From assembly GCA_902492455.1 (NCBI GenBank), contig CABULH010000006.1, forward strand, positions 124,001-188,000: a stretch of DNA of 64,000 bases, read 5' to 3'. The notes under the pieces were generated by a model. It was not told the origin of the DNA, searched no databases, and saw only the letters and a list, made by a program, of their open reading frames with translations. The position numbers were made by a program, and so were the translations under genes. This document shows, piece after piece, positions 44,772-53,441 of the stretch. The stretch's first letter is position 1. Every line of letters begins with the position of its first letter. Origin of the DNA: an uncultured Oscillospiraceae bacterium (lineage in GTDB: Bacteria; Bacillota; Clostridia; Oscillospirales; Acutalibacteraceae).

Positions 44772-45755
44772 TTATCCCACAATGCCTGAACGTTCAAAAT
44801 TTTCCACAAAGAACTTCTGCGCTCCGATAAAAACCAGCAGCAACGGGGCCACGGCCAGCAGGGAAGCAGCATTTTTGAGAATGGAGGTATACGCGGGATC
44901 ATTCACGTAAGCGCCGGTAATAATGGTGATTTTCTGATTAATGTTATATAAATTGCGGGAGATGAAGTCGATCTTCGGTGCCAGAATGGCCGCGTAGAAT
45001 TCATCGTTCCACTGCCATACAAAGGAAAACACCGCAATAGTCACCAAGATGGGCACCGCGTTGGGCAGCATGATCCGATAGAATATCTTGAAAGGGGAGG
45101 CGCCGTCCACATAGGCAGCCTCTTCCAGTTCCACTGGGATGTTGCGGAAAAACTGGGTCATCAGATAAATATACAGACCGTTGCGGATACCAACCCCGCA
45201 CAGCGACCGGATAAAAATCGGCCAGAAGGTGTTGATCAGGCCCACCTTGCCGGTGAGCATTTCCACCAGGCCGAAGGGATTGAAATACCGGGTCTGGGCA
45301 TACATGCCGATCATATAGGTCTGGGGCGGCACCACCAGGGTAAATACCGCCAGAATGAACAGCAGCTTCGACCCAGGAAATTTCAGCTTGACAAAGGAAT
45401 AGGCCGCCAGACAACAGGAAAACATCTGCAGCAGGGTACATACCACGCAGGTGAACAGAGTGTTGGCAAACGCCGTAGGATACACCATTGCATTAAAGGA
45501 AAAAGCAAAATTATCAAGGGTGGGATTTTTGGCGATCCAGCGCACCGCCACATCGTTCATGTCCGAGCGGCTCATGATGGAGACGCTGAATTTGACAATC
45601 AGCGGATAAATGATGATAAAGGAAATGCCGATCACCAGCATCATCCGGATGATTTTCCAGGCAAAGGAGCGGCTCTTGCTGGCAGCCAGACGGTAAACAT
45701 GCCGTCTTTCTTCCGCATCATGGAAGCTCCGCTGCAGGGTCTGGGTGAATTTCAT
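44772..45755 (-). CDS. Carbohydrate ABC permease, MalG-like
   Basis: A 327-residue permease with about six helices and EAA loop LEEAAYVDGASPFKIFY. It is the counterpart of 13967-14941 in region 1. The ATG at 45755 is preceded by AAGGAGG with 8-nt spacing; a GTG at 45764 would overlap that site. It starts 13 nt after the MalF-like gene. It is the last transporter gene before the two surface barrel proteins. Confidence 0.9.
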   Translation of the reverse strand: MKFTQTLQRSFHDAEERRHVYRLAASKSRSFAWKIIRMMLVIGISFIIIYPLIVKFSVSIMSRSDMNDVAVRWIAKNPTLDNFAFSFNAMVYPTAFANTLFTCVVCTLLQMFSCCLAAYSFVKLKFPGSKLLFILAVFTLVVPPQTYMIGMYAQTRYFNPFGLVEMLTGKVGLINTFWPIFIRSLCGVGIRNGLYIYLMTQFFRNIPVELEEAAYVDGASPFKIFYRIMLPNAVPILVTIAVFSFVWQWNDEFYAAILAPKIDFISRNLYNINQKITIITGAYVNDPAYTSILKNAASLLAVAPLLLVFIGAQKFFVENFERSGIVG

Positions 45756-45768
45756 AAACCGCACCTCC

Positions 45769-46701
45769 TTACCGCTTTTTGTCGTAAGTGAACACGAACC
45801 GGGAACCGATCAGCGCCACAAGGCCCAATATTACCGCTATGATCGCAAAATAAACCCATGACATCGCCGCAGACTGCCCGTACAGCATATTCTCCATAAG
45901 CCCCTGAGTCAGCTGGACGATGGGGTTATTGTAAGCGACAAAGGAATCGATGATAGAATAAATCAGGCACAGCAGCAGCGAAGAGCTGGCCATGGGAAAG
46001 GTGATCAACCAGAATTTTTCCCATCCCCCTGCCCCTTCCACATGCGCCGCCTCATACAGCGAGGGGGATATGGACTGCAGCGCCGCCAGCATGATGAGGA
46101 TCTGCACACCGGACAAGGAAATGATCTGGTATACCTGATCAACCACTGAGGTGAGGAAATTGACAAATTCCTGGGGCAAACCGAACTGCTGGATATATTC
46201 CCCCAGCTGGAAGGACTGCAGAAAGCCCTGGGAGGCCTCAATGCTCTTATAGGAAGAACTCTGCATCGCCTGCTGCATCACGTCGCCGGAGTCCACCTGC
46301 ATCATGGCGCTGGAAGCGTAGATGATGGGCAGAAAGAAGATCACCCGTGCGATGGACCGGCCGGGAAATTTCTGATTAATGAGCATGGCGCAGAAAAAAC
46401 TCATGAACACAATAATCGGCACCGTTTTGGCCATATTCAGAAAAGCATCCACCAAATCTCGGGAAAAAGTTGCATGCTCCCGAAAAGCATAAACAAAGTT
46501 CTCAATACCGTTCCACTGGGTATGCAGCCCGGATTCCCGGACTACTGACACATTGGAGAAGGCCATGACTAGGGACTGGCTCAGCGGAACACAGAATAAA
46601 AAGATGATACCGATGATAAAGGGCAGCGAAAAGACAAAACCAGTCACAGCCTTCTGCCGATTGATCCTGCGGGAATAATAGCCATGATTCAGACCCTTCA
46701 T
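45769..46701 (-). CDS. Sugar ABC permease, MalF-like
   Basis: A 310-residue permease. It shows the first helix segment GFVFSLPFIIGIIFLFCVP, EAA loop LYEAAHVEGAGGWEKFW and an unusually long outer loop (about 135-185, with QSSSYKSIEASQGFLQS). It is the counterpart of 14957-15874. AAGGAGG stands 9 nt before the ATG. Its start overlaps the DUF5696 lipoprotein gene by 4 nt (ATGA type), so the two are translationally coupled. That argues the DUF5696 protein works with this permease pair. Confidence 0.9.
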   Translation of the reverse strand: MKGLNHGYYSRRINRQKAVTGFVFSLPFIIGIIFLFCVPLSQSLVMAFSNVSVVRESGLHTQWNGIENFVYAFREHATFSRDLVDAFLNMAKTVPIIVFMSFFCAMLINQKFPGRSIARVIFFLPIIYASSAMMQVDSGDVMQQAMQSSSYKSIEASQGFLQSFQLGEYIQQFGLPQEFVNFLTSVVDQVYQIISLSGVQILIMLAALQSISPSLYEAAHVEGAGGWEKFWLITFPMASSSLLLCLIYSIIDSFVAYNNPIVQLTQGLMENMLYGQSAAMSWVYFAIIAVILGLVALIGSRFVFTYDKKR

Positions 46702-49295
46702 TTTCCGTTGCCTCCTTCACAAAGCCAATCCTGCGGAGCAATCGTCCTGCCGTTCACTGTTATCGCCTCGCCGCTGTAGTTGGCGGTCACCGTCACGCCG
46801 TTTGCATATTCGGTGACGAAAACATCCTTCTGAATCTGATGATAAGCTGTCATTTCGGCATTGCCGATCCGCTGTAGATCAGCGGCGGCCCGATTGTAGT
46901 AATCGGCGGCGATATCCAACCATTCGGCGTAATTGGTGGACAGATTTTCAATATAATATGTGCCGTTAAGGAAATCAGACGGCTGATACATAAAGCGGAA
47001 GTTCCCATGGGCGCCGAAAGCCACCGCCCGCAGCATCGCTTCTTTGTAATCCGCGGCGTTGTTGATCGGCGAAGTTCCATATTCCTTATAGCCGTGCAGC
47101 ACCATCTGCACAAAGGGCACGGCATACTGCTCCCGGCGGTACCGGCTGGAATCCATCGGCAGGCCGGTGATGTAATCCGTATGGGGCCAGGTATACAGGT
47201 TGCCGCCGGTAATCATTAAATTCTGGCCTTTCATCTGTTCCAGCGCTTCGGTGACAACGATCTGTGCGTCCTGCCGGTTCACGCCGCCGGATTTGTTCAT
47301 GTCGGCGTACAACTCCCTGCCCATATCGGTTACATTCAGCGCACCGATATTCAGCTTCTGGTATTCCTTGAAAAAGGAAGACACATAGTCTCCCAGCACC
47401 GCGGGGGAAACCAGCGTACCGATGCGATAATCGAAATGCCAGCCAGTGGCTACGTCGTAGGGATATAAGGCGGTGAGGTTGTTGCCCAGCGCACGGGCCG
47501 CCAGCTTCTGGGTGTTGAATCCCTTGGTATTTGCCACCTCCATCAGTTCTACCCGAGGATACAGGGTGTCGCCCTGTGCAGCAAGCTGCTGCGCAAGGGC
47601 TGTCAGGCCCTTGTCCCCGCCAAGCACCTTTTCCACTTTGAGATTCTGCAGATGCTGCGTATACACGCCGCCGTTGCACCAGCCGATATACTGCGCGTTG
47701 ACCGGTCCAACCCCTTTTTCATGCAGGGCCGCCAGGATTTCGGCCGCCTGTTCGAAGGTAGTGGCCGCCATCTGACGGCGTACCGGAAAAATCCCCAGCA
47801 GGGCGGATTCCTTGTCCACGCTGCCGATCAGTTCCACATTCAGCGGGATTTCCGCCGTTTCAATCTTCTCCTTAGGCAGCAGGCCGATCTCCTGATACCG
47901 TTCCCGCACCGCCCGGCTCATGCCGCCCAAGGAAGCATCCTCATCTTCCAGAAAAGCGTACCGTACCGACAGCCGCCCGGTATACATATCCGGCTGGATC
48001 ATCGGCACGTTGGTGCTGGCCGCAGCGTCGGCAAAACCGGCATCGATGAGAGCGGATTCCGCTACCTTGAAGGAAGCATAAATCGATGAAAAGGGCTGCC
48101 CGCTTTTCAAATTGGTGGCCACACTGGCGAGAGCGTCCCCTTCTTCGATCATTGCGGCAAAGCCGGCATCATTGAGTTTTTCGCCGAAAACAGGCAGTAC
48201 CGCCACTTCGGTAGCGCTGTATTGCTGTTCCTTGCGGATGGACTTTTCCTCTCCGTAAATACGGATGGAGTAGTTGGAATAGGCAGCGTTCTCTCCATTG
48301 ATGTTCTGAATGGAGCCGCTGCCGTCCGGCAGCAGCAGGAAACCTTCATCCTCTGTAAAAGCGCTGGCGCCAAACATCGGTATCAGCGCAATATCGGTTA
48401 TCTGTGCATCCGTTTCGCTCAGCCGTCCGCAATCCAGTGTCACCACCAACCGGCCAGCCTCCAGCGCAATATCCATCTCCAGATCATAGCGGATGATTTC
48501 CTCAACATCAATATCCGCGCCATTATCGTCGTTGTCCTTTTGAATATCCTCGGCGCCGTAACCAATGGCATCCAGATAGCTTTTGACCTCTTGCGCTGCG
48601 AAGTCCGGCACACTGTTATTGAGAATATACAGGTCCCGTTCTTTTAGAATGGGGAATTTCTCCAAAGCCGCAGTCATGCGGCGCTCCGATATGGATTCGT
48701 CATGGATAGAATACAAGGTATAGCGTTTGTTGAGAACTTCCTTGCCTTCCTCATCAAGCTTGGCCAGGATCTCACTTTGGAAACGACTCTTTTCCACAGC
48801 CTGCGGCAGGTCGAGGGCGGTAATTTCCTTCAGCTGTCCCACCGACATTCGAATATGGACACCGCTACCGTTGGCCTCCAAAGAAAACTGCCCGCTTTTG
48901 ACCGAGTTGGAAAAGGAATCATAGCCTTTGGCACTTCCCGCCTGGGTGGTGGTGAGCTGCAGCAGCGCACGGGTGCTGTCATCGGCGTTGCCGGTGTAGG
49001 CGGGATCGCAGACAGGGCTGGAATACCAGATATGGCCGCTGCCCTGACTGCGAACGGCAAACTCCAGTGACTGTTCGTTGATATACAGTTCCATACCGCC
49101 GTTTTCAGCGACCTTTTTCATGTTCTCGATGCCCTTCCCCTTAGGGAATTCCACCGAACCGCTCTCCCAACCCTCAAACGTAAACCGCTTGACCGGAGAG
49201 GCACTGCCTGCGCCTTCCTTACTGGCGCAGCCGGCAAATAGCGAACCGGCCAGTACCGCTGCCAGGAGCAGCGATGTGAAGCGTTTCAAGCTCAT
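46698..49295 (-). CDS. DUF5696-domain lipoprotein
   Basis: An 865-residue lipoprotein: lipobox LFAGC (Cys23), then a beta-rich half (about 55-470) and an alpha/beta half (about 500-830) with GIFPVRRQMAATTFEQAAEIL and TGWHFDYRIGTL. It matches the DUF5696 protein at 15878-18148 over its length, including the shared stretch FLLLPDGSGSI / MFIPDGCGALI and the late YAVPFVQMVLHGY / TVPFVQIVLSGY block. It is longer by about 110 residues, mostly an insertion near 150-240. The ATG at 49295 has GGAAAGG 8 nt upstream; a GTG at 49304 is too close to it. Function unknown; the overall layout suggests a glycan-active or glycan-binding surface protein. Confidence 0.75.
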   Translation of the reverse strand: MSLKRFTSLLLAAVLAGSLFAGCASKEGAGSASPVKRFTFEGWESGSVEFPKGKGIENMKKVAENGGMELYINEQSLEFAVRSQGSGHIWYSSPVCDPAYTGNADDSTRALLQLTTTQAGSAKGYDSFSNSVKSGQFSLEANGSGVHIRMSVGQLKEITALDLPQAVEKSRFQSEILAKLDEEGKEVLNKRYTLYSIHDESISERRMTAALEKFPILKERDLYILNNSVPDFAAQEVKSYLDAIGYGAEDIQKDNDDNGADIDVEEIIRYDLEMDIALEAGRLVVTLDCGRLSETDAQITDIALIPMFGASAFTEDEGFLLLPDGSGSIQNINGENAAYSNYSIRIYGEEKSIRKEQQYSATEVAVLPVFGEKLNDAGFAAMIEEGDALASVATNLKSGQPFSSIYASFKVAESALIDAGFADAAASTNVPMIQPDMYTGRLSVRYAFLEDEDASLGGMSRAVRERYQEIGLLPKEKIETAEIPLNVELIGSVDKESALLGIFPVRRQMAATTFEQAAEILAALHEKGVGPVNAQYIGWCNGGVYTQHLQNLKVEKVLGGDKGLTALAQQLAAQGDTLYPRVELMEVANTKGFNTQKLAARALGNNLTALYPYDVATGWHFDYRIGTLVSPAVLGDYVSSFFKEYQKLNIGALNVTDMGRELYADMNKSGGVNRQDAQIVVTEALEQMKGQNLMITGGNLYTWPHTDYITGLPMDSSRYRREQYAVPFVQMVLHGYKEYGTSPINNAADYKEAMLRAVAFGAHGNFRFMYQPSDFLNGTYYIENLSTNYAEWLDIAADYYNRAAADLQRIGNAEMTAYHQIQKDVFVTEYANGVTVTANYSGEAITVNGRTIAPQDWLCEGGNGK

Positions 49296-49315
49296 CTGGT
49301 TCACCTTTCCTTTCC

Positions 49316-49951
49316 TCAGCGGTAAGACAATTCCTTATAGACCGACTGAATAAAGATCAGAATCTGCTGAATCAGGCCGAAGCAGAGCAGGAAGATCAGC
49401 AGAATAATAGCAATGCCGATAATGGCTAAAAAACAGGAGAGGATCGTCCGTCCAAAGGAATACTGGTTGATCTCCATAATGCTGACAAACACCAGGAATC
49501 CAGTCCACAGCAGCGCCGCGCTGTAGATGACCTGCATGTACATGCCCTCCTCCGCAGTGAGCATATTGCTCAGTACGGTGTACAGCAGATTTCCCGCAAT
49601 CAGCGGCGGGACGGCATAACAAAGCCCCATGAAGATCTGATCCATCCGGCCCTCTCCGTCCAGCATCAGGGTGAGACACCAGGTGGAGATACACAGCAAT
49701 GCGAAGGGCATCACCGACTGAAGGAAGATCATCCCCAAGTTGACTGGCGAACCCTTGGAGGGGTTAAAGGTGTAGCCGGTATACAAGGCCCGTATCACCG
49801 CACTGATGTAATACAGCAGCATAAAGACCAGCCCCGCAGCAAGAGTCCCTCGTTTTTCATATTTCAGTTCATAGAAGCCTTTGAAGGGTTTCACCAGCAC
49901 ATAGCCGCCGAACCGCAGGCTGTCCGCGAACTTGTTTCTTGTCCGCTCCAT
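49316..49951 (-). CDS. YIP1-family membrane protein
   Basis: A 211-residue protein with about five membrane helices, matching the C-terminal third of the fusion protein at 18141-20159. Shared features include a cytosolic FYELKYEKRGTL start and the later EINQYSFGRTIL (compare EVQQYTFRQTLF). YIP1-like domains are common in bacteria but their role is undefined. It starts 18 nt after the NHL-TPR gene ends, so the two protein parts are made together. It may form a membrane complex with NHL-TPR and the permeases. Confidence 0.8.
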   Translation of the reverse strand: MERTRNKFADSLRFGGYVLVKPFKGFYELKYEKRGTLAAGLVFMLLYYISAVIRALYTGYTFNPSKGSPVNLGMIFLQSVMPFALLCISTWCLTLMLDGEGRMDQIFMGLCYAVPPLIAGNLLYTVLSNMLTAEEGMYMQVIYSAALLWTGFLVFVSIMEINQYSFGRTILSCFLAIIGIAIILLIFLLCFGLIQQILIFIQSVYKELSYR

Positions 49952-49969
49952 ATGGGATTCCCCCTTCTG

Positions 49970-51589
49970 TTAAGATTTGCGGCTTCGTTCCTTATACTTG
50001 CGCGCTTCCTCGCGGAAGAATCGCCAGCGGTCACGGGAGCGCCGCAGAGCCTTCACAACTTGGAACGCCAGGAAGGCCAGCAGTGCGGCGCCGAAAATAC
50101 CGATCACCCAAGGGATCACCACTTCCGCGTCGATCTTGCGCTGCTTGGCAAAGGCTTTGGAATACAGATCAGGCGAATTACCCAGTCGAAAATGCTTCAT
50201 CGCCGTCTCATAATCGCCCTGATCATAATACAGCTTGCCGACGTTGCGGTGGGCGGTCTGGTTATGAGGATTGAGGGTTATAACCTGGTTCCATTCCTCC
50301 CACGAAGCGCCGTAGCCCCCCTCATACTGAGCGCGGGTGGCGCGGATGACCGATTTCCCATATTCGGTGGGCCGGAATATCACCAGCTCATTGTTGCCCT
50401 TGTCCAATACCAGAATTTTTCCCTGGTTCCATTCCACTGAGGTGGGCACCTTGAAAGCACCCCGCTGCGCGGAAAGACCGCCGAAGACAAAGAGCAGGTC
50501 CCCCTCGCTGCTATAGGTGAAAATTCGGCCGCGCTGGTTGTCAAGACAGGTATAAATGCCCCCCTCGGTTACGTCGATATCCACCAGATTGGAAGAGGAG
50601 CCGGGGTTGCCTTTGCTGTACAGCGGAGACAGCTCCCCTTTGATGTACGAGGTCCCCCGCTTAAGCACATCGGTGCCGGTCAGATTCAGCCGACGCACCA
50701 AACTCTCGCTGTCGTTACCCTTGGCGGTGGTATACAGAAAACCCTCCTCGTCGATATCCAGGCTGTTAAACTCAATGGGCACTGTGTCCTCCTGTGCCTC
50801 AATCTGGGCATCGGTGGACAGGCTGCGCCACAGCAAATCAATCGCGCTGATCTTGATGCGGTTGGCCCCGATGAATCCGACAAAGGAATTATCGCCGTCA
50901 ATGGTCATCAGACCGTCAAAGATGCCTTCTACGACCACATACAGCCGTTCGGAGCGATCCGCCACCACCTTGGTGGGCTTGAAATCAAAGGTGTCGCGTA
51001 TGGCCGACAAATCAGGGGCTTCCACAACGCGTCCAGCCGCGAGATGAATTACCGGCGGTTTCCCATCTTCCTGCGAAACCACGGTCATCCCGTCCTGCTC
51101 TGCCGGCAGGGCGCCTTCCTCACGCAGAGAAGCGGGGATATCTACCGCCACGATTTTTTTCTGAGAGGTCAGGCATGCATACAGCCGCCCATCCCGGATA
51201 TACAGCCCGCGGCCGCCCTGAAAGGAAGTCCCTTCCCCCCATCCGGCGATCACGCACACCGCACGGCTCAATGCAGCGTCCACCATCACAATACGGCCGT
51301 TGAGGGTATCCATGATATACACGTTGCCCTTCTCGTCGCAGGTAAAATCCTCCGGTGTACTCAAAGGGGTATCCAGCCCCAGCCGCGCTCCATTCAGTGC
51401 GTCCTCATATACAAAGGCCGCCGGCGCGGGCTTGGCATTGGCCTGATCCTTATCAGAGGTAATCAGTCCGTTATAGTTATCGGTGGAATACTCGTAATCC
51501 GTGAAAGGCTGGGAGGCGGCGGCCGGCAGACACAAAATTAGGCTCAGCAGCACAGCAGCGGCCGTCCGAACGGTTGCTTTTCGTTTCAT
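49970..51589 (-). CDS. NHL-repeat/TPR membrane-anchored protein
   Basis: A 539-residue exported protein: signal peptide (1-25, ending AAASQ), NHL-type propeller repeats (about 70-395, for example FTCDEKGNVYIMDTLNGRIV and LDIDEEGFLYTTAKGND), a short TPR region (about 415-460, VGKLYYDQGDYETAMKHFRLGN), one membrane helix (about 480-503) and a basic cytosolic tail (RRSRDRWRFFREEARKYKE). It corresponds to the first two thirds of the fusion at 18141-20159. The propeller would be outside, perhaps binding a glycan or partner protein. Located 13 nt after the permease at 51603-52520. Confidence 0.78.
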   Translation of the reverse strand: MKRKATVRTAAAVLLSLILCLPAAASQPFTDYEYSTDNYNGLITSDKDQANAKPAPAAFVYEDALNGARLGLDTPLSTPEDFTCDEKGNVYIMDTLNGRIVMVDAALSRAVCVIAGWGEGTSFQGGRGLYIRDGRLYACLTSQKKIVAVDIPASLREEGALPAEQDGMTVVSQEDGKPPVIHLAAGRVVEAPDLSAIRDTFDFKPTKVVADRSERLYVVVEGIFDGLMTIDGDNSFVGFIGANRIKISAIDLLWRSLSTDAQIEAQEDTVPIEFNSLDIDEEGFLYTTAKGNDSESLVRRLNLTGTDVLKRGTSYIKGELSPLYSKGNPGSSSNLVDIDVTEGGIYTCLDNQRGRIFTYSSEGDLLFVFGGLSAQRGAFKVPTSVEWNQGKILVLDKGNNELVIFRPTEYGKSVIRATRAQYEGGYGASWEEWNQVITLNPHNQTAHRNVGKLYYDQGDYETAMKHFRLGNSPDLYSKAFAKQRKIDAEVVIPWVIGIFGAALLAFLAFQVVKALRRSRDRWRFFREEARKYKERSRKS

Positions 51590-51602
51590 ATCCGCCCTCC
51601 TT

Positions 51603-52520
51603 TTATTCTTTCATACCGGATGTGCTCATCGTTTCAATTACCTGAGACTGACTGAGGATGAAGGTGAGGATCGGCACCGCCATCATCACCACACTGACCG
51701 CCCCGGCGGCTCCCATCCGGGCAATACCGCCGCTGACAATCTGCTGCATAGCCATGGCCAGGGTTTTGTTCTGCTCCGAGATGAGATAGGTGCTGGACAT
51801 TCCCCACAGCGACTGAATCTGCAGAATGATCAGGGTCAGCCACGCGGGCTTAACCTGGGGCATCACGATGCTCCACATCACCCGGAATTCCCGCGCGCCG
51901 TCCATGCGGGCGGACTCCAGAATGGAATCCGGAATCGGCTCCATAAACTGCTTCATCAAATACAGGCCCAACGGCGCCTGAATAGCCGGCACGATCACCG
52001 ACATACACGTATCAATCCAGTTCAGATCGGACATCAGCAGGTAGTTGGGTACGGCGGTAACCGTACCGTTGAACATCAATGCCACCACCACCAGCTGGAA
52101 CAGCACCCGGGAACCGAAAAAGGTATGCTTGGAAAGGGCATAGGCCGCCATAGAAGAAAAAGCGATATGGAAAAAGGTTGCCGTGGCGGTGATAAACACC
52201 GTGTTGGCCACATACCGGGAAAAGGGGACCCATGTCTCCCCCATCAAACTGAACAAATCGGAGAAATTCCGCAGTGTGGGATTATAAACCAGGAATTTCG
52301 GCGGAAAAAGCAGCAGCTCCTCCATCGGCTTAAAAGCATTGAGAATCACATACAGCAGCGGCAGCGCCATAAAAGCGCCCATAATCAAGAGAAACAGCGC
52401 AGTAAAAATATTGTCTGCAATGCCGCGATTGACCTTTTTTCCCCGCAGCGTTTTGGCGATGCGAGTCCACAGGGAGGGACGATAACCGGTCTTCGGCTGC
52501 CGTTTGACCTTCTCACTCAT
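51603..52520 (-). CDS. Carbohydrate ABC permease, MalG-like
   Basis: A 305-residue permease with EAA-type loop ILESARMDGAREFRVMW, matching 20171-21049 in region 1. AAGGAGG lies 8 nt upstream of the ATG. It overlaps the MalF-like gene by 4 nt (ATGA), a sign of tight coupling. The basic N-terminus (KVKRQPKTGYRP) is cytosolic. Confidence 0.9.
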   Translation of the reverse strand: MSEKVKRQPKTGYRPSLWTRIAKTLRGKKVNRGIADNIFTALFLLIMGAFMALPLLYVILNAFKPMEELLLFPPKFLVYNPTLRNFSDLFSLMGETWVPFSRYVANTVFITATATFFHIAFSSMAAYALSKHTFFGSRVLFQLVVVALMFNGTVTAVPNYLLMSDLNWIDTCMSVIVPAIQAPLGLYLMKQFMEPIPDSILESARMDGAREFRVMWSIVMPQVKPAWLTLIILQIQSLWGMSSTYLISEQNKTLAMAMQQIVSGGIARMGAAGAVSVVMMAVPILTFILSQSQVIETMSTSGMKE

Positions 52521-53410
52521 TCACCGACCCTCCTTAGGAACATCTGAACCAGCTGGTTGGCCAGAATCATCATCAGGAACAGCACCGTGGCAATGGCAGA
52601 AGCATAGCCCAGTTCAAACCGGATCATACCGTAATCCTGCAGATGGGTCACCACTGTATGCGCGGCATATTCCACGCTGGGGAATCCCGCCAGCTGTACG
52701 CAGATATCGCTGGCTGAAAATGCCGCTGTGATCTGCATCACCGCGCCAAACATCAGCTGCGGCTTCATCGCCGGTAGCGTGATGTGCCACAGCTCCTGCC
52801 ACTTATTGCGGATACCTTCCACCGCGCCGGCCTCGTACAGCGAGCGATCCACCCCCTGCAAACCGGCAATAAACGCCAGGAAGCTGGTACCGAGACTCAT
52901 CCACAACTGGACAACGATGATGGTGCCCAGCATATAGCGCGGATCCTTAAACCAGGCGATGGATTCGTTGATAATCCCCAGCTGCAGCAGGATGCTGTTG
53001 GCATAGCCGTGCCGGTCGGCGCTGAAAATAAAGGACCACACCGCCACCGCCGAGCCGGAAATTGCCGGCGCGTAGAAGATCAGGGTCAGAAACCAACGAA
53101 ATTTCGGACTCAGATCGTTAATCAGCCAGGCGACCAGCAAGGAAAGCAGATACCCAACCGGACCGGTGATAACCGCGAATACCAGCGTATTTTTCAGCGC
53201 CGTCAGAAAGACGCTGTCCTCCAGAAACAGACGGGTATAATTCTTGAAGCCGATAAATTCCGCATCGCTGAAGACATTATAATAAGTAAAGGAATACCAG
53301 ATGGAACGCACCACCGGATACACCGTAAAGATCACAAACAGGGTAAAAAACGGAATCAGCATGACAATGATCGGCAGCCTCATCCGGAAACGTTTGGCTA
53401 AATAACCCAT
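52517..53410 (-). CDS. Sugar ABC permease, MalF-like
   Basis: A 297-residue permease with EAA loop LYEAGAVEGIRNKWQEL, almost the same as that of 21062-21985. The start is the ATG at 53410 with AAAGGACGG about 9 nt upstream. A frame open to 53575 would add 55 residues that overlap the giant binding-protein gene and do not look like protein. It lies 31 nt after that gene, so it is probably the channel partner for this binding protein. Confidence 0.9.
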   Translation of the reverse strand: MGYLAKRFRMRLPIIVMLIPFFTLFVIFTVYPVVRSIWYSFTYYNVFSDAEFIGFKNYTRLFLEDSVFLTALKNTLVFAVITGPVGYLLSLLVAWLINDLSPKFRWFLTLIFYAPAISGSAVAVWSFIFSADRHGYANSILLQLGIINESIAWFKDPRYMLGTIIVVQLWMSLGTSFLAFIAGLQGVDRSLYEAGAVEGIRNKWQELWHITLPAMKPQLMFGAVMQITAAFSASDICVQLAGFPSVEYAAHTVVTHLQDYGMIRFELGYASAIATVLFLMMILANQLVQMFLRRVGE

Positions 53411-53441
53411 AACGTCGATCCGTCCTTTCTCGTCCCTCCGG

